A stretch of DNA of 64,000 bases from Yersinia proxima (GTDB taxonomy: Bacteria; Pseudomonadota; Gammaproteobacteria; Enterobacterales; Enterobacteriaceae), in NCBI RefSeq assembly GCF_902170785.1, contig NZ_CABHYG010000011.1, forward strand, positions 62,001 through 126,000, read 5' to 3'. The translations under genes were made by a program, and so were the position numbers. Positions within the stretch are counted from its first letter, which is position 1, and every line of letters begins with the position of its first letter. The notes beneath the pieces are model-generated. The model was given only the letters and a program-made list of their open reading frames with translations, searched no databases and had not been told where the DNA came from. Of the stretch, positions 8,540 to 18,962 are shown piece after piece.

Positions 8540-8573
8540 AAAAGGCGCGCTCCGTGTGGAGTACGCCTTTTTA
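8540..8573. terminator. bidirectional terminator, diguanylate cyclase / fis
   Basis: AAAAAAGGCG...CGCCTTTTT with a GC-rich imperfect stem (GGCGCGCTCC / GGAGTACGCC) lies between two convergent genes. A- and T-runs on both sides serve both directions. Confidence 0.88.
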
Positions 8574-8596
8574 AACAACAAGTTAACTGACTAGTA

Positions 8597-8893
8597 TCAG
8601 TTCATGCCGTATTTTTTCAATTTCTTACGCAGCGTGCCACGGTTGATGCCCATCATCAGGGCAGCGCGGGTTTGGTTGCCACGGGTGTATTGCATCACCA
8701 TGTCCAACAATGGCTGTTCAACTTCAGCCAGTACCAACTCATACAGGTCACTTACATCCTGACCATTCAGTTGAGCAAAATAGTTCTTCAGTGCTTGTTT
8801 AACCGAGTCACGCAAAGGCTTTTGAGTCACCTGATCTTGTGAGTTTACGGTTGCAACGGTCAGTACGTCAGAATTTACGCGTTGTTCGAACAT
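8597..8893 (-). CDS. fis: nucleoid-associated regulator Fis
   Basis: DNA-bending protein and global regulator, 98 aa, active as a dimer in fast growth. The N-terminal beta-hairpin arms ([19 protein letters not shown]) and the C-terminal helix-turn-helix ([20 protein letters not shown]) are nearly identical to E. coli Fis. It lies 24 bp after dusB and is co-transcribed from the dusB promoter, which carries the GC-rich discriminator typical of fis control. Confidence 0.98.
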
Positions 8894-8917
8894 AGTTCTG
8901 TCAGCTCTTTTTTCTGT

Positions 8918-9883
8918 TTACGCAAGATTTTCGAAATATGCCTCCAACGCCTCCAGCTGTTCGCTGGCATCCTCAATGGCGTTGAATGTGCGCCGAAACT
9001 GGTCGTTAGGGGCGTGCTCCTGGAGATACCAAGAGACGTGCTTACGTGCAATACGAAATCCCTTGCCTGGACCATAAAAGTCGTGCAATTCCCGTATATG
9101 CCCGTCCAACAAGCGCTGTACTTCGCCAAGTGGCATCGGTGGCAGCAGCTCCCCAGTGTCCAGGTAATGCTGGATTTCCCGGAAGATCCAAGGTCTTCCC
9201 TGAGCGGCACGTCCTATCATCAGGGCATCAGCCCCAGTGTAGTCGAGCACCGCTCTGGCTTTATGCGGGTCAGTGATGTCGCCATTCGCGATAACGGGAA
9301 TGGAAACAATCTGCTTAACTGATCGAATACTGTCGTATTCCGCCTCGCCATTAAACAGGCAAGAACGGGTTCGGCCATGAATCGTCAGGGCCTGTATACC
9401 ACAATTTTCAGCCAGTTGGGCAATTTCTATACAGTTACGGTGTTCGGCAGACCAACCAGTCCGGATCTTCAACGTTACCGGCACATCTACCGCATTAACC
9501 ACTGCGGAGAGGATCTGTTTGACCAGATCAGGATGTTGCAATAATGCAGATCCTGCCAGTTTGCGGTTCACTTTCTTGGCCGGACATCCCATATTGATGT
9601 CGATGATTTGTGCACCATTCGCCACATTGATTTTGGCGGCTGCTGCCATCTCATCCGGGTCGTTACCGGCAATCTGCACGGTACGAATTCCTGGCTCATC
9701 GCTATGAACCATGCGCAAACGCGACTTATCCGTCCGCCATACCTCTGGGTTAGAGGAGAGCATTTCAGATACAGTCATCCCAGCCCCCATGCCGTGACAT
9801 AGCGCTCTGAAGGGGCGGTCTGTTATACCAGCCATCGGGGCGGCAATCAGGCAATTTGTAAGCTGGATGTGTCCAATACGCAT
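8918..9883 (-). CDS. dusB: tRNA-dihydrouridine synthase B
   Basis: FMN enzyme that reduces a uridine in the tRNA D-loop to dihydrouridine; 321 aa. The TIM-barrel begins [22 protein letters not shown]. The catalytic Cys is in [11 protein letters not shown], and the FMN-binding block is [16 protein letters not shown] chose ATG 9883, as in E. coli; an upstream TTG at 9889 would add two residues only. It is the first gene of the dusB-fis operon. Confidence 0.97.
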   Translation of the reverse strand: MRIGHIQLTNCLIAAPMAGITDRPFRALCHGMGAGMTVSEMLSSNPEVWRTDKSRLRMVHSDEPGIRTVQIAGNDPDEMAAAAKINVANGAQIIDINMGCPAKKVNRKLAGSALLQHPDLVKQILSAVVNAVDVPVTLKIRTGWSAEHRNCIEIAQLAENCGIQALTIHGRTRSCLFNGEAEYDSIRSVKQIVSIPVIANGDITDPHKARAVLDYTGADALMIGRAAQGRPWIFREIQHYLDTGELLPPMPLGEVQRLLDGHIRELHDFYGPGKGFRIARKHVSWYLQEHAPNDQFRRTFNAIEDASEQLEALEAYFENLA

Positions 9884-9921
9884 AGACAAAGAATGACCAC
9901 ACTGTGTCCGTAAGGGCGCGT

Positions 9922-9950
9922 ATATTACGCATTTTTGCGCTCAGATGAAA
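9922..9950 (-). promoter_or_regulatory. dusB-fis promoter
   Basis: On the minus strand TTTCAT (9945-9950), 17 bp, TAATAT (9922-9927), then a GC-rich discriminator ACGCGCCC. The block from CATCTGAGCGCAAAAATGCG to the -10 closely resembles the E. coli fis promoter region. The discriminator fits stringent/DksA control. Upstream to about 10050 the DNA is very AT-rich, as expected for Fis/IHF and alpha-CTD contacts. Confidence 0.8.
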
Positions 9951-10255
9951 GGCCAAACTTTGACCAATTGATGAAAAAAGAGCGATAAGTTATAGGATAA
10001 TCTTGGTCGATTAATAATTTATTTATATATAACAATTGGTTATCTTGGTGTGGTTAATTTGTGCGCTTTAGGATTTTATACTAAACAACATGATTATCGA
10101 CTGCTGACGCAGCATAACTATGGTCGAAAGTGCTGATTTATTCATCAAATCAATGATAAAGAGTAGATGTAAATGAGTCCGGCATCTCATTTCAGTTAAA
10201 AATAATGCCCGATGGATTGCGGCCTGGTGCAGAGAAATGCTAGCGCTATTCTTCG

Positions 10256-10300
10256 AATTTGGCGTCACAGCTAATTTGGCGTCACAGCATTGGCATCACA
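10256..10300. repeat. 17-bp tandem repeat between prmA and dusB
   Basis: AATTTGGCGTCACAGC(T/A) occurs twice head to tail (10256-10272, 10273-10289) and is followed by a decayed third unit, TTGGCATCACA. It lies in the 459-bp gap between the prmA stop and dusB, outside any gene I can support. Confidence 0.75.
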
Positions 10301-10342
10301 ATACTGAATGTAAGCTGCAACGCCAATAATTTGCTGGCGGTA

Positions 10343-11224
10343 TTACTTCTTGATGCCGGTGATGCGGCACCACTCTTCTTTCTCTGCCACTGGGTCGAGA
10401 GTGAATTTATCCTCGTAAGCCTGTGCGACACCCGCCGCTTGCGTAGCCAACACACCTGACAAGCCAAGATGGCCACCTGCCACCGGCAAGACACTAATCA
10501 ACGGCGCAAGTTCGCGTAATGGGCCAGCCAGAATATTGGCGACCACCACGTCAGCAGATAAATCGGCTGGCTGATCTTTGGCGAGATACAGCTCCAGACG
10601 TTCTGAAACGCCATTACGTTGCGCGTTATCACGACTGGCCTGAATGGCCTGCGGATCGATATCAATGCCAATAGCGCGCGCTGCACCGAGTTTTAGCGCG
10701 GCAATCGCCAGAATGCCAGAGCCACAACCGAAGTCGATAACTGTTTTCCCTTCCAGACTGAGGCCATCAAGCCATTGCAGACACAGTGCGGTCGTCGGGT
10801 GGGTGCCGGTGCCAAAAGCCAAACCGGGGTCAAGCATCACGTTAACGGCAGTAGGGTCGGGCACATCGCGCCAGCTCGGGCAGATCCACAGACGTTCGCC
10901 AAAACGCATCGGATGGAAGTTATCCATCCATTCGCGTTCCCAATCTTTATCTTCCAACTGTTCAATTTTATGGATGAAACCTTTACCGATCTGCGGGTGA
11001 TATTCCAGCATGGCAATCACTTCTGCCATATCGGTTTCTGCATCATACAGACCGATGACATCGGTATCGCCCCACAGGCGGGTTTCACCGGGCAGCGGTT
11101 CAAATACAGGGTTATCGTGGGTATCCTGGAAAGTTACGGATACTGCGCCACTTTCGATGAGCGCGTCCCCAAGGGATTCGGCCTGATTGCCGGTGGTGTT
11201 TAATTTTAGTTGGATCCAAGGCAT
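10343..11224 (-). CDS. prmA: ribosomal protein L11 methyltransferase
   Basis: SAM-dependent enzyme (293 aa) that trimethylates lysines and the N-terminus of ribosomal protein L11. An N-terminal substrate-recognition domain ([12 protein letters not shown]) is followed by a Rossmann-type methyltransferase domain with the SAM motif [19 protein letters not shown] and the NPPY-like [10 protein letters not shown]. The ORF length equals that of E. coli PrmA. It lies downstream of panF in the same direction, with an ERIC between them. No terminator is obvious after it. Confidence 0.97.
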   Translation of the reverse strand: MPWIQLKLNTTGNQAESLGDALIESGAVSVTFQDTHDNPVFEPLPGETRLWGDTDVIGLYDAETDMAEVIAMLEYHPQIGKGFIHKIEQLEDKDWEREWMDNFHPMRFGERLWICPSWRDVPDPTAVNVMLDPGLAFGTGTHPTTALCLQWLDGLSLEGKTVIDFGCGSGILAIAALKLGAARAIGIDIDPQAIQASRDNAQRNGVSERLELYLAKDQPADLSADVVVANILAGPLRELAPLISVLPVAGGHLGLSGVLATQAAGVAQAYEDKFTLDPVAEKEEWCRITGIKK

Positions 11225-11244
11225 AGCTTTTCTCTCAAAAGTTC

Positions 11245-11371
11245 AATCCCCTTCATCTTTCAAGTCGCAGGGGTGTTGGCTGCGCGTATTCACCCGAATC
11301 ACTTACTTGTGTAAGCTCATCGGGATGCCCTCGCTTGCCGCCTTCCTGCATCTTGAAATCTATTGGGTATA
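11245..11371. repeat. ERIC element, full length (127 bp)
   Basis: Core CACCCGAATCACTTACTTG and TGTAAGCTCATCGGGAT, ending in TATTGGGTATA. It lies between panF and prmA, starting 20 bp upstream of the prmA start. The left arm (ATCCCCTTCATCTTTCAAG) is diverged from the canonical end. Confidence 0.88.
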
Positions 11372-11399
11372 AAATCGAGCCGATATAAATTAATCGTTT

Positions 11400-12854
11400 C
11401 TAATCAGCGCTAACTACCACGGGCTGCCGCGCTCGCGCCCTATCGCCAAACTGATTACCGATATAAAACGCCAGCAGGTTAAGCACCAGAGAGGGCACTA
11501 TCGGATGCAAACCAGCAATCTTAATGTCGAAACTGGCCAGAACTGTATAGCATATCGCACCGACGATCATTGAGCTAAGGGCACCGTGAGCATTGGCGCG
11601 CTCCCAGTACAATCCTAACACCAGTGGCCAGAGGAATACGGCTTCCAGGCCACCAAAGGCTAATAGATTCAGCCAGATAATCATTTCTGGTGGACGCCAG
11701 GCGGCAAGCAGCAGTAATAGCCCGAGTATCAGTGTCGACATGCTGGATATACGTGTCAGTTTACGCTCATTCTTCAGCTCCTCCGGCCACAGATTGAGGT
11801 ATAAATCTTTCACGATGGTGGCAGAGGATTGTAGCAACTGGGCATTGATGGTCGACATAATCGCCGCCATCGGTGCCGCCAAAAAGATCCCGGCAGCAAA
11901 GGGGGGCAGCACGGTTATCATCAGTGTCGGGATCACTTGATCCGGGATCTTCAGATCCGGCAACACCGCCCGGCCTAATGCACCAGCTAAATGCATACCA
12001 AACATCAAGATTGCCACCACAATGGTGCCGAGGATAATGCCGCGATGCACCGCTTTACTATCACGGTACGAAATACAGCGTACGGCGGTATGTGGTAGGC
12101 CAATAACCCCGAAGCACACCAGGATCCAGAATGATGCCATAAACGGCAGATCGAGGATCTGATCGCCACCCTGCGGAGAAACCAGTGCGGGATCAATATG
12201 CTGTAGGGTTTCGACGGCTTTATGTAGCCCACCTGCGGCATGGATAACCGCCACCAACAGCAAAATAGTGCCGACCAACATCACCAGCCCTTGCATGGCG
12301 TCGTTGAGTACACTGGCGCGAAAACCACCAAAAGAGGTATATAGCGCGATGCTGATACCGAAAATTAGTAAACCCGTGTCATAAGGGATACCCGCTGCTG
12401 TTTCCAGTAAGCGAGCGCCGCCGATAAATTGCACTGTCATGGCGCCGACAAATGCTACCAGTAAGCTGAGGCTGGCAAGCCATACCAATAAGCGGCTCTG
12501 GTAGCGGGCATACAACATGTCGTTGAGGGTTACAGCATTATAACGGCGCGCCAGAATGGCGAATTTCTTGCCCAATACGCCCAGTGACAACCACACCGCT
12601 GGCAATTGAATCATGGCCAACAGTACCCAGCCAAGGCCATATTTATAAGCAGCACCCGGCCCGCCGATAAATGAGCTGGCACTGATATAAGTGGCGGTCA
12701 GGGTCATTGCCAGTACGAATCCCCCCATCGAGCGGTTGCCGATGAAGTATTCATTAAGGAAATTTCCGGTTTTGCGGCGGGTATAAGCATAAACGGATAA
12801 GCCAAATACCATGACCAGATAGCCCACTAATGGCAGGATGACATCAGTTTGCAT
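11400..12854 (-). CDS. panF: sodium/pantothenate symporter
   Basis: Sodium-driven pantothenate importer of the SSS family, 484 aa, with about 13 membrane helices. SSS-family signatures include TATYISASSFIGGPGAAYKYG and LLETAAGIPYDTGLLIFG, quoted here in part. The start is taken as MQTDVILPLVGYLVM (ATG 12854), matching the E. coli N-terminus; the eight codons upstream overlap yhdT and are not needed. The start overlaps the end of yhdT by 11 bp, so the two are translationally coupled. Confidence 0.96.
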   Translation of the reverse strand: MQTDVILPLVGYLVMVFGLSVYAYTRRKTGNFLNEYFIGNRSMGGFVLAMTLTATYISASSFIGGPGAAYKYGLGWVLLAMIQLPAVWLSLGVLGKKFAILARRYNAVTLNDMLYARYQSRLLVWLASLSLLVAFVGAMTVQFIGGARLLETAAGIPYDTGLLIFGISIALYTSFGGFRASVLNDAMQGLVMLVGTILLLVAVIHAAGGLHKAVETLQHIDPALVSPQGGDQILDLPFMASFWILVCFGVIGLPHTAVRCISYRDSKAVHRGIILGTIVVAILMFGMHLAGALGRAVLPDLKIPDQVIPTLMITVLPPFAAGIFLAAPMAAIMSTINAQLLQSSATIVKDLYLNLWPEELKNERKLTRISSMSTLILGLLLLLAAWRPPEMIIWLNLLAFGGLEAVFLWPLVLGLYWERANAHGALSSMIVGAICYTVLASFDIKIAGLHPIVPSLVLNLLAFYIGNQFGDRARARQPVVVSAD

Positions 12855-13086
12855 TGTCGTCCTCCAATGGAATATCACGAAATATGATGCGTACCATTAA
12901 CCAGCACAGCACAATAAACAGCAGTGGCAGTGCAATACAGGCGGCTTCAAACCAGGCCGGTAGACCGCTTATCCCAGCAATGTTGCCCGGTAAATACGCC
13001 GTTATTATCCACCCAGCCAGATAAGCCAACGTTAAGCCAAAGGCCCAGCGCGCTTCTTTATTGGCTTGTAGGAACCTTGTGTCCAT
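12844..13086 (-). CDS. yhdT: YhdT family small membrane protein
   Basis: 80-aa inner-membrane protein of unknown function (DUF997) that is almost always encoded before panF. Two membrane helices (about 16-36 and 46-68) and the acidic tail IFRDIPLEDDNAN are visible. The start MDTRFLQANKEARW (13086) follows the E. coli homologue. It may assist PanF, but that is inference from gene order only. Confidence 0.92.
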   Translation of the reverse strand: MDTRFLQANKEARWAFGLTLAYLAGWIITAYLPGNIAGISGLPAWFEAACIALPLLFIVLCWLMVRIIFRDIPLEDDNAN

Positions 13087-13096
13087 ATTCTCTCCA

Positions 13097-13223
13097 ATAC
13101 CCTTCGTACTTGGCACAACAGCGTTGTTAGCTACTCTCGCTCACTCGAATCACTTACTTATGTAAGCTCATCGGGATAAGCTCGTTTGCTGCCTAGCTGT
13201 AGCACCAATTACTTTGGGTAATT
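13097..13223. repeat. ERIC element, second arm type
   Basis: The core (CGAATCACTTACTTATGTAAGCTCATCG) is standard ERIC, split here as CGAATCACTTACTTA and TGTAAGCTCATCG. The outer arms are different: ATACCCTTCGTACTTGGC on the left and CCAATTACTTTGGGTAATT on the right. The same arm type recurs at 45226-45350. It lies between accC and yhdT, ending 10 bp before the yhdT start. Confidence 0.82.
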
Positions 13224-13302
13224 ACTCTTTAGCGCTACAGCGTTGTTAGTTACTGCTATGCAATACACCAGCTATATCAATCAAAAGAAAATCAAACAAA
13301 GA

Positions 13303-13325
13303 AAAAGGCCGATGATTAACCGGCC
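13303..13325 (-). terminator. terminator after accC
   Basis: On the minus strand GGCCG-GTTAATCAT-CGGCC is followed by TTTTTC, 37 bp beyond the accC stop. Confidence 0.85.
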
Positions 13326-13361
13326 CTGATATAAAAGGTAAAACACATGAAAGGCGAAATA

Positions 13362-14711
13362 TTAGGTTTCTTGCAACCCGAGTTTTTTCTCCAGATAGTG
13401 GATATTGGCGCCACCGTGCTGGAAGTTTTCGTCGTTCATGATGCGTTGCTGTAACTCAACGTTGGTCTTGATGCCATCGATAATGAGTTCTGCCAGCGCA
13501 TTTTTCATGCGGGCGATAGCAACATCACGGTTTTCACCGTAAGTGATCAGCTTGCCGATCATGGAGTCATAATATGGCGGCACAGTATAACCGGCATAAA
13601 TATGAGACTCCCAACGCACACCAAAACCACCCGGCGCATGGAAGCGGGTAATTTTACCCGGACTCGGCAGGAAGGTATTCGGGTCTTCGGCGTTGATACG
13701 ACATTCTACTGCGTGACCATGAACTTTCACTTCATCTTGTTTGATGGAGAGAGGTTGGCCCGCAGCAATACGTAGCTGTTCTTTGATCAAATCAACACCG
13801 GTAATCATTTCGGTAACCGGATGTTCAACCTGAATACGGGTGTTCATTTCGATGAAATAGAACTCGCCGTTTTCATACAAGAACTCGAAAGTCCCTGCGC
13901 CACGATAGCCGATTTCCACACAGGCTTTCGCACAGCGCTCACCGATATGACGGCGCATTTCGCTGGTGATGCCTGGTGCTGGTGCTTCTTCAACCACTTT
14001 CTGATGGCGGCGCTGCATAGAACAGTCACGCTCAGCCAGATAGATAGCATTACCTTGACCGTCCGCCAAAATCTGAATTTCGATATGGCGTGGGTTTTCC
14101 AGGTATTTTTCCATGTAAACAATGTCGTTATTGAAAGCCGCTTTGGCTTCCGCACGGGTCATGTTAATGGATTGCTCAAGATCTTTGTCGTGACGCACCA
14201 CACGCATACCACGACCACCACCACCACCTGATGCCTTGATAATGACCGGATAACCGATTCGTTTGGCAAAGGCTTTGTTCTTGGCAGTGTCGTCGTCCAG
14301 TGGGCCATCAGAGCCAGGCACACAAGGTACACCGGCTTTCTTCATGGCATTTATCGCCGAAACCTTGTCACCCATCAGGCGAATGGTTTCGGCGCGTGGG
14401 CCGATGAAGATGAAACCTGAACGTTCTACCTGTTCGGCAAAATCAGCATTTTCAGACAGGAAACCATAGCCGGGGTGAATAGCCACCGCGCCGGTGATCT
14501 CAGCAGCAGAAATGATTGCTGGAATGTTCAGATAGCTTTTAACAGAAGGTGCGGGACCGATACAGACAGTCTCGTCAGCCAATAACACGTGTTTAAGATC
14601 ACGATCCGCAACAGAGTGAACTGCAACAGTTTTGATCCCCAGCTCTTTACAAGCTCGCAGGATACGTAGCGCAATCTCACCGCGGTTAGCGATTACGATT
14701 TTATCAAGCAT
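13362..14711 (-). CDS. accC: acetyl-CoA carboxylase, biotin carboxylase subunit
   Basis: ATP-grasp enzyme (449 aa) that carboxylates the biotin on AccB, the first step of fatty-acid synthesis. Visible features are the start [20 protein letters not shown], the glycine-rich ATP loop [14 protein letters not shown], the metal/ATP residues in [16 protein letters not shown], and the C-terminal cap. It lies 11 bp after accB in the conserved accBC operon. Confidence 0.98.
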   Translation of the reverse strand: MLDKIVIANRGEIALRILRACKELGIKTVAVHSVADRDLKHVLLADETVCIGPAPSVKSYLNIPAIISAAEITGAVAIHPGYGFLSENADFAEQVERSGFIFIGPRAETIRLMGDKVSAINAMKKAGVPCVPGSDGPLDDDTAKNKAFAKRIGYPVIIKASGGGGGRGMRVVRHDKDLEQSINMTRAEAKAAFNNDIVYMEKYLENPRHIEIQILADGQGNAIYLAERDCSMQRRHQKVVEEAPAPGITSEMRRHIGERCAKACVEIGYRGAGTFEFLYENGEFYFIEMNTRIQVEHPVTEMITGVDLIKEQLRIAAGQPLSIKQDEVKVHGHAVECRINAEDPNTFLPSPGKITRFHAPGGFGVRWESHIYAGYTVPPYYDSMIGKLITYGENRDVAIARMKNALAELIIDGIKTNVELQQRIMNDENFQHGGANIHYLEKKLGLQET

Positions 14712-14722
14712 GGAACGCCTCG

Positions 14723-15187
14723 TTACTCGATGACGACAAGAGGCTCGTCGAATTCAACCGGTTGACCGTTTTCAACCAGAATGGCTTTTACAGTACCGGA
14801 TTTATCTGCTTCGATTTGGTTCATCATTTTCATCGCTTCAACGATGCAAAGAGTATCACCAACAGAAACTTTCTGACCTACTTCAATGAAGGATTTAGCA
14901 TCCGGGCTCGGGGTGCGGTAGAACGTACCGACCATTGGGGAGCGCACGATATGGCCACTGATGGCTGCTGGTGCTGCGGCTTCAGCTGGTGCTGGAGCAA
15001 CGGCGGCAGCCAACGCTGGTTGTTGCTGTGGTGCAGCAAAAGCATATGGCTGTTGCATCATTGGGTAGTTTGGTGCGGCGGGAGCACGACTGATACGTAC
15101 TGACTCTTCGCCTTCTGAGATTTCCAGCTCTGAAATGCCGGACTCTTCAACCAGTTCGATCAGTTTCTTAATCTTACGAATATCCAT
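14723..15187 (-). CDS. accB: biotin carboxyl carrier protein
   Basis: 154-aa carrier subunit of acetyl-CoA carboxylase. A helical N-terminal region ([17 protein letters not shown]) leads through an Ala/Pro/Gln-rich linker to the biotinyl domain with the biotinylated Lys in [13 protein letters not shown]. The first gene of accBC, 32 bp downstream of aroQ, so some read-through from aroQ is likely. Confidence 0.98.
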   Translation of the reverse strand: MDIRKIKKLIELVEESGISELEISEGEESVRISRAPAAPNYPMMQQPYAFAAPQQQPALAAAVAPAPAEAAAPAAISGHIVRSPMVGTFYRTPSPDAKSFIEVGQKVSVGDTLCIVEAMKMMNQIEADKSGTVKAILVENGQPVEFDEPLVVIE

Positions 15188-15219
15188 GAGTGTGATTCCG
15201 TACTCTTTGTGTGTTGCAA

Positions 15220-15672
15220 TTAGTTGGATTTTGACAAGCGATTTACCGCTGCCTGTAAAGCAAAGTTGTAGCCATCTGCGCCAAGTCCACAGATTACGCC
15301 AACCGCGATATCAGAGAGATATGAATGATGACGGAAAGGCTCCCGGGCATGCACGTTAGACAAATGAATCTCGATAAACGGGATCTGCACACCTAACAGC
15401 GCATCGCGCAGTGCAACACTGGTGTGTGTAAACGCTGCCGGGTTGATCAGGATAAAGTCGGTATTACCCCGCGCCTGGTGAATTCTATCGATCAGCACAT
15501 GCTCTGCATTTGACTGCAAGTGGGATAGCACCACATCCATTCCCTGAGCTTGAGTCTCTAATTGACTGACAATCTCAGCCAAAGTCGTGTAACCGTACTT
15601 TTCCGGTTCACGGGTTCCAAGCAGATTCAAGTTAGGGCCATTCAGAAGCAAAATGTGAAACTTATCCGACAT
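15220..15672 (-). CDS. aroQ: 3-dehydroquinate dehydratase, type II
   Basis: Shikimate-pathway enzyme (150 aa, dodecameric class) that converts 3-dehydroquinate to 3-dehydroshikimate. The active-site elements are the N-terminal [18 protein letters not shown] with the flexible-loop Arg and Tyr, the [12 protein letters not shown] segment with its Asn/His, and [15 protein letters not shown] with catalytic His and Arg. It is the first gene before accBC; the 240 bp upstream (15673-15912) should hold its promoter. Confidence 0.97.
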   Translation of the reverse strand: MSDKFHILLLNGPNLNLLGTREPEKYGYTTLAEIVSQLETQAQGMDVVLSHLQSNAEHVLIDRIHQARGNTDFILINPAAFTHTSVALRDALLGVQIPFIEIHLSNVHAREPFRHHSYLSDIAVGVICGLGADGYNFALQAAVNRLSKSN

Positions 15673-15912
15673 TGTGCTGGTATCTCCGGCAATTAGTACA
15701 TCATCGTAAAAAATAACCTGATGTCACCGATTTGTCACCTTTTTACGATGAATTTGACACTGCGATCGGTACTAAGGTCGGGCATTATAATGATATCGTA
15801 GCAATTAGCAGCTAAATACTGGTCTTATCAGCGAAGATATTCAATAGAAAAAATAGCGAACTGTGCGTTCAACATTATTTATGATGGGGATAACCACGAT
15901 AAGTTCAGACTG

Positions 15913-16512
15913 TTAGCGGCACCATTGCCGAAATTTTTTATAACGTAACGCCAATAATATTGCTGCCGTCACTGCGTAAATAATGGGAAGTGGCGATAGG
16001 GTTTTCAGCGACCAAAGATAATGAATCGGTGCAAGAATGGCGACAACATACACCAAATTATGCAATTTTTGCCAGTTAGCTCCCATTTTTCGTTGCGCCC
16101 ATAAGGTGGATGTCACGGCCAGTGACAGTAACAACAACCAACTGATTATGCCCAACGTAAGATAAGGGCGGGTCACCAGTTCACGTCCCAGCAGTCCGAT
16201 ATTGCTCAGCCCAAGTTCCAATACCGAGTAGCTCACCAAGTGCAAGGTTCCCCAGGCAAAACACCATAAACCCAATAATCGACGACAGCGGATCAGCAGT
16301 GGTTGCTTACCATAGCGCGCCAGCGGCGTGACCAACAGTGTCGCTAATAATAATTTCAGTGTCATGCGTCCGGTAAAGTGTTGAATGTCTTTGGCGGGAT
16401 CAGCACTGAACCAACCTTGATCTACCGATAAAATCAGCCATATAAACGGCAGTGCGGCGGCCAGCCAGATAGCCACCTTGATCCACTTGATTTGTCGTAA
16501 AGTCAGTCGCAT
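15913..16512 (-). CDS. msrQ: MsrQ, haem-binding membrane subunit of methionine sulfoxide reductase
   Basis: 199-aa inner-membrane b-type haem protein (formerly YedZ) that passes electrons from the quinone pool or flavin reductase to MsrP. About six helices and conserved histidines ([43 protein letters not shown]) are visible. The start codon overlaps the msrP stop by one base (TAATG), a translational-coupling junction. Confidence 0.95.
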   Translation of the reverse strand: MRLTLRQIKWIKVAIWLAAALPFIWLILSVDQGWFSADPAKDIQHFTGRMTLKLLLATLLVTPLARYGKQPLLIRCRRLLGLWCFAWGTLHLVSYSVLELGLSNIGLLGRELVTRPYLTLGIISWLLLLSLAVTSTLWAQRKMGANWQKLHNLVYVVAILAPIHYLWSLKTLSPLPIIYAVTAAILLALRYKKFRQWCR

Positions 16513-17546
16513 TAGAAGTTTTTCCGTAGATCCAGGCCACGATAGAGTGAAGCTACCTGATCGGCATAGCCGTTAAACAGTAATGTCGGTTGGCGCTGAA
16601 CATCAAGAATTCCGCCGGAGCCAATAAAGCGTTCGGTTGCTTGCGACCAGCGCGGGTGGTCGACATGTGGGTTCACATTGGCATAAAAACCATATTCGTT
16701 AGGCGCACTCAGATTCCAGGTCGTCGGAGGTTGCTCATGAGTCAGATGAATATGAACGATGGATTTTATTCCTTTAAAACCGTATTTCCAGGGGGTGATG
16801 AGGCGTAGTGGCGCGCCATTTTGTGGTGGCAAGGTTTTGCCATAGACACCCAAGGTCATAAAAGCCAGTGGGTGCATTGCCTCATCCAGCCGTAATCCTT
16901 CGACATAAGGGTATTTCAGACCGCCGCCGATAAAGCGATCTTCTTGTCCCGGCATTTGATCCGGTGCGTAAAGTGTTTGAAATGCGACATAGCGGGCATT
17001 GCTGGTGGGTTCAACTAACTTGAGTAATTTCCCCAATTCAAAACCAATCCACGGTACAACCATTGACCAGGCTTCAACACAGCGCATGCGGTAAATACGT
17101 TCCTCGAGCGGGAAGCGTTTTATCAGGTCATCAATATCAAGTGTCATGGGCTTGGCGACGTCACCGTCGATTTTTATCTGCCAATCCTCGGTTTTCAGTG
17201 TTCCGGCATTGGCGGCAGGGTCAGCCTTATCCAAACCGAATTCATAGAAGTTATTGTAGCCGGTGACTTTATCTTCCGGCGTTAGCGCCAAGTCTGGGTG
17301 GTAAACCGTTGATTTGGTGAAATCCAGTGGCTTGCCAGAAGGGGCTTTGGGACGGTCGTTTCCTTTAAACCATGCCAGCAAATCAGCCTGTGCCGATGTG
17401 GGCAATGCCAGTGTAGCGGCAGTGACTCCCAATGCCTGTAGTACCTTACGGCGCTGATAGAAAACACTTTCTGGTGTTACATCAGCTTCGGTCAGTTTGC
17501 GCGGCGTGGCAGCATTACGCAGAGAATGGGGTAAAAAGTTGCGCAT
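16512..17546 (-). CDS. msrP: MsrP, periplasmic molybdopterin methionine sulfoxide reductase
   Basis: Repairs oxidised methionines in periplasmic proteins (formerly YedY; 344 aa). The twin-arginine signal [19 protein letters not shown] directs folded export with the molybdenum cofactor. The Mo-ligating Cys is in [15 protein letters not shown]. The protein works with MsrQ encoded next. In E. coli transcription depends on the hypochlorite sensor HprSR; no such regulator gene is in view here. Confidence 0.96.
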   Translation of the reverse strand: MRNFLPHSLRNAATPRKLTEADVTPESVFYQRRKVLQALGVTAATLALPTSAQADLLAWFKGNDRPKAPSGKPLDFTKSTVYHPDLALTPEDKVTGYNNFYEFGLDKADPAANAGTLKTEDWQIKIDGDVAKPMTLDIDDLIKRFPLEERIYRMRCVEAWSMVVPWIGFELGKLLKLVEPTSNARYVAFQTLYAPDQMPGQEDRFIGGGLKYPYVEGLRLDEAMHPLAFMTLGVYGKTLPPQNGAPLRLITPWKYGFKGIKSIVHIHLTHEQPPTTWNLSAPNEYGFYANVNPHVDHPRWSQATERFIGSGGILDVQRQPTLLFNGYADQVASLYRGLDLRKNF

Positions 17547-17670
17547 AAAATGACTCCGTCAAACAGGGGTAGACATACCAACCTTATTGACATTAATCAT
17601 GGCGGCTTATGGGGATAAGTGCTAGTAGGCGGAGGGAAATTTGAAAATCATTACAATGGAAATGATAAGT

Positions 17671-17690
17671 CGGGGGGTATAATCCCCCCG
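17671..17690. terminator. perfect GC hairpin between acuI and msrP
   Basis: CGGGGGG-TATAAT-CCCCCCG, a perfect 7-bp stem 10 bp after the acuI stop. No T-run follows on the minus strand, so it is a weak terminator or mRNA 3'-end protector rather than a classical one. Confidence 0.55.
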
Positions 17691-17700
17691 AGGTACTAAA

Positions 17701-18678
17701 TTAGCGTACTTTCACCAGGGTTCTACCTGTGACTTCATTTGCCAACAGGCGAGCAGCGATAGTCGGTGCATCAGCGAGTGTAATGGCTTGCGAAGCCTGC
17801 TGATAGAAACTTTCAGGTAAAATTTTCTGTAATCGTTGCCAGGCTTGTAGGCGGCGATGTTGCGGTGTCATCACTGAATCTACCCCTTGCAACCGCACAT
17901 TGCGCAGAATAAATGGCATCACGGTCGTCGGGAGTGAATAGCCTCCAGCCAAACCACAAGCTGCGACAGTGCCGTTGTAATTCATCTGTGCCAGCACTTT
18001 AGCCAATAACTTGTCGCCAACGGTATCAATCGCACCCGCCCATAATTGCTTCTCTAGTGGACGTGAAGCATCAAGATAATCATTACGCGATAGCACCCGA
18101 TGAGCCCCCAGGCTTTTCAGGTATTCGCTGTTGCTGTCTCGGCCCGAAATAGCGGCAATTTTGTAACCCAGTGCGGCAAGTAAGGCAATTGCTGTACTGC
18201 CCACACCACCGCTGGCTCCGGTAACCACCACTTCTCCGCTATCCGGTGTCACGCCACCTTCTTCTAGCGCCATGACGCACAGCATTGCGGTAAATCCCGC
18301 AGTGCCAATAATCATGGCCTTACGCGGTTCCAACCCTTCAGGCATAGGAACCAGCCAATCGCCATTGACGCGAGCCTGTTCTGCCAAACCACCCCAATGA
18401 TTTTCCCCTACGCCCCAACCGGTCAGTAAAACCGACTGACCGATATGAAAACGTGGATCTTCGCTACTGTGAACGGTGCCAGCAAAATCGATACCTGGCA
18501 CCATCGGGAATTCACGGATAATCTTTCCTTTACCCGTGATAGCCAGTGCATCCTTATAATTCAGGCTAGACCAATTGACATCAACCGTGACATTACCGGC
18601 TGGCAACTGTGAAGGGGATATCTCACGCACTTCTGCAGTAGTACGGCCTTCAGTTTGCTCAAGTACAAGCGCTCGCAT
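17701..18678 (-). CDS. acuI: acrylyl-CoA reductase (NADPH) AcuI / YhdH
   Basis: Medium-chain dehydrogenase/reductase (325 aa) that reduces toxic acryloyl-CoA to propionyl-CoA with NADPH. The N-terminal GroES-like half contains SSLNYKDALAITGKGKI and PMVPGIDFAG. The cofactor loop is VTGASGGVGSTAIALLAALG. There are no zinc-binding cysteines, as expected for the quinone-oxidoreductase-like branch. Monocistronic, divergent from csrD. Confidence 0.95.
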   Translation of the reverse strand: MRALVLEQTEGRTTAEVREISPSQLPAGNVTVDVNWSSLNYKDALAITGKGKIIREFPMVPGIDFAGTVHSSEDPRFHIGQSVLLTGWGVGENHWGGLAEQARVNGDWLVPMPEGLEPRKAMIIGTAGFTAMLCVMALEEGGVTPDSGEVVVTGASGGVGSTAIALLAALGYKIAAISGRDSNSEYLKSLGAHRVLSRNDYLDASRPLEKQLWAGAIDTVGDKLLAKVLAQMNYNGTVAACGLAGGYSLPTTVMPFILRNVRLQGVDSVMTPQHRRLQAWQRLQKILPESFYQQASQAITLADAPTIAARLLANEVTGRTLVKVR

Positions 18679-18962
18679 ATGGCACTCCAGAAAAACAGAA
18701 AAAGAATGATTTAAGAGTGAGCCAATATAGCGACAACATCAACCTTTGAGCCTGATCAAGAACAAAAATCAGGTGGTTGATTTCGCCCATGACTATCCTT
18801 GAAAGAGGATTCACCAAAGTTCAGGGAAAAAGGCTGAGTTATTGTGTTCTGGTCGCATTATGAAGTAAAAAACCAGTATTATGTCGGTATTCTGACATAT
18901 AGTGTTTTTCTCGAAGGAACTGAGGCATTTTTTCATTGAATTGCGCTTCGCAAGGTTAAAGG

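Noticed and set aside
12855..12878. Eight-codon N-terminal extension of panF
   Set aside because: Lies inside yhdT; the ATG at 12854 matches the known PanF N-terminus.
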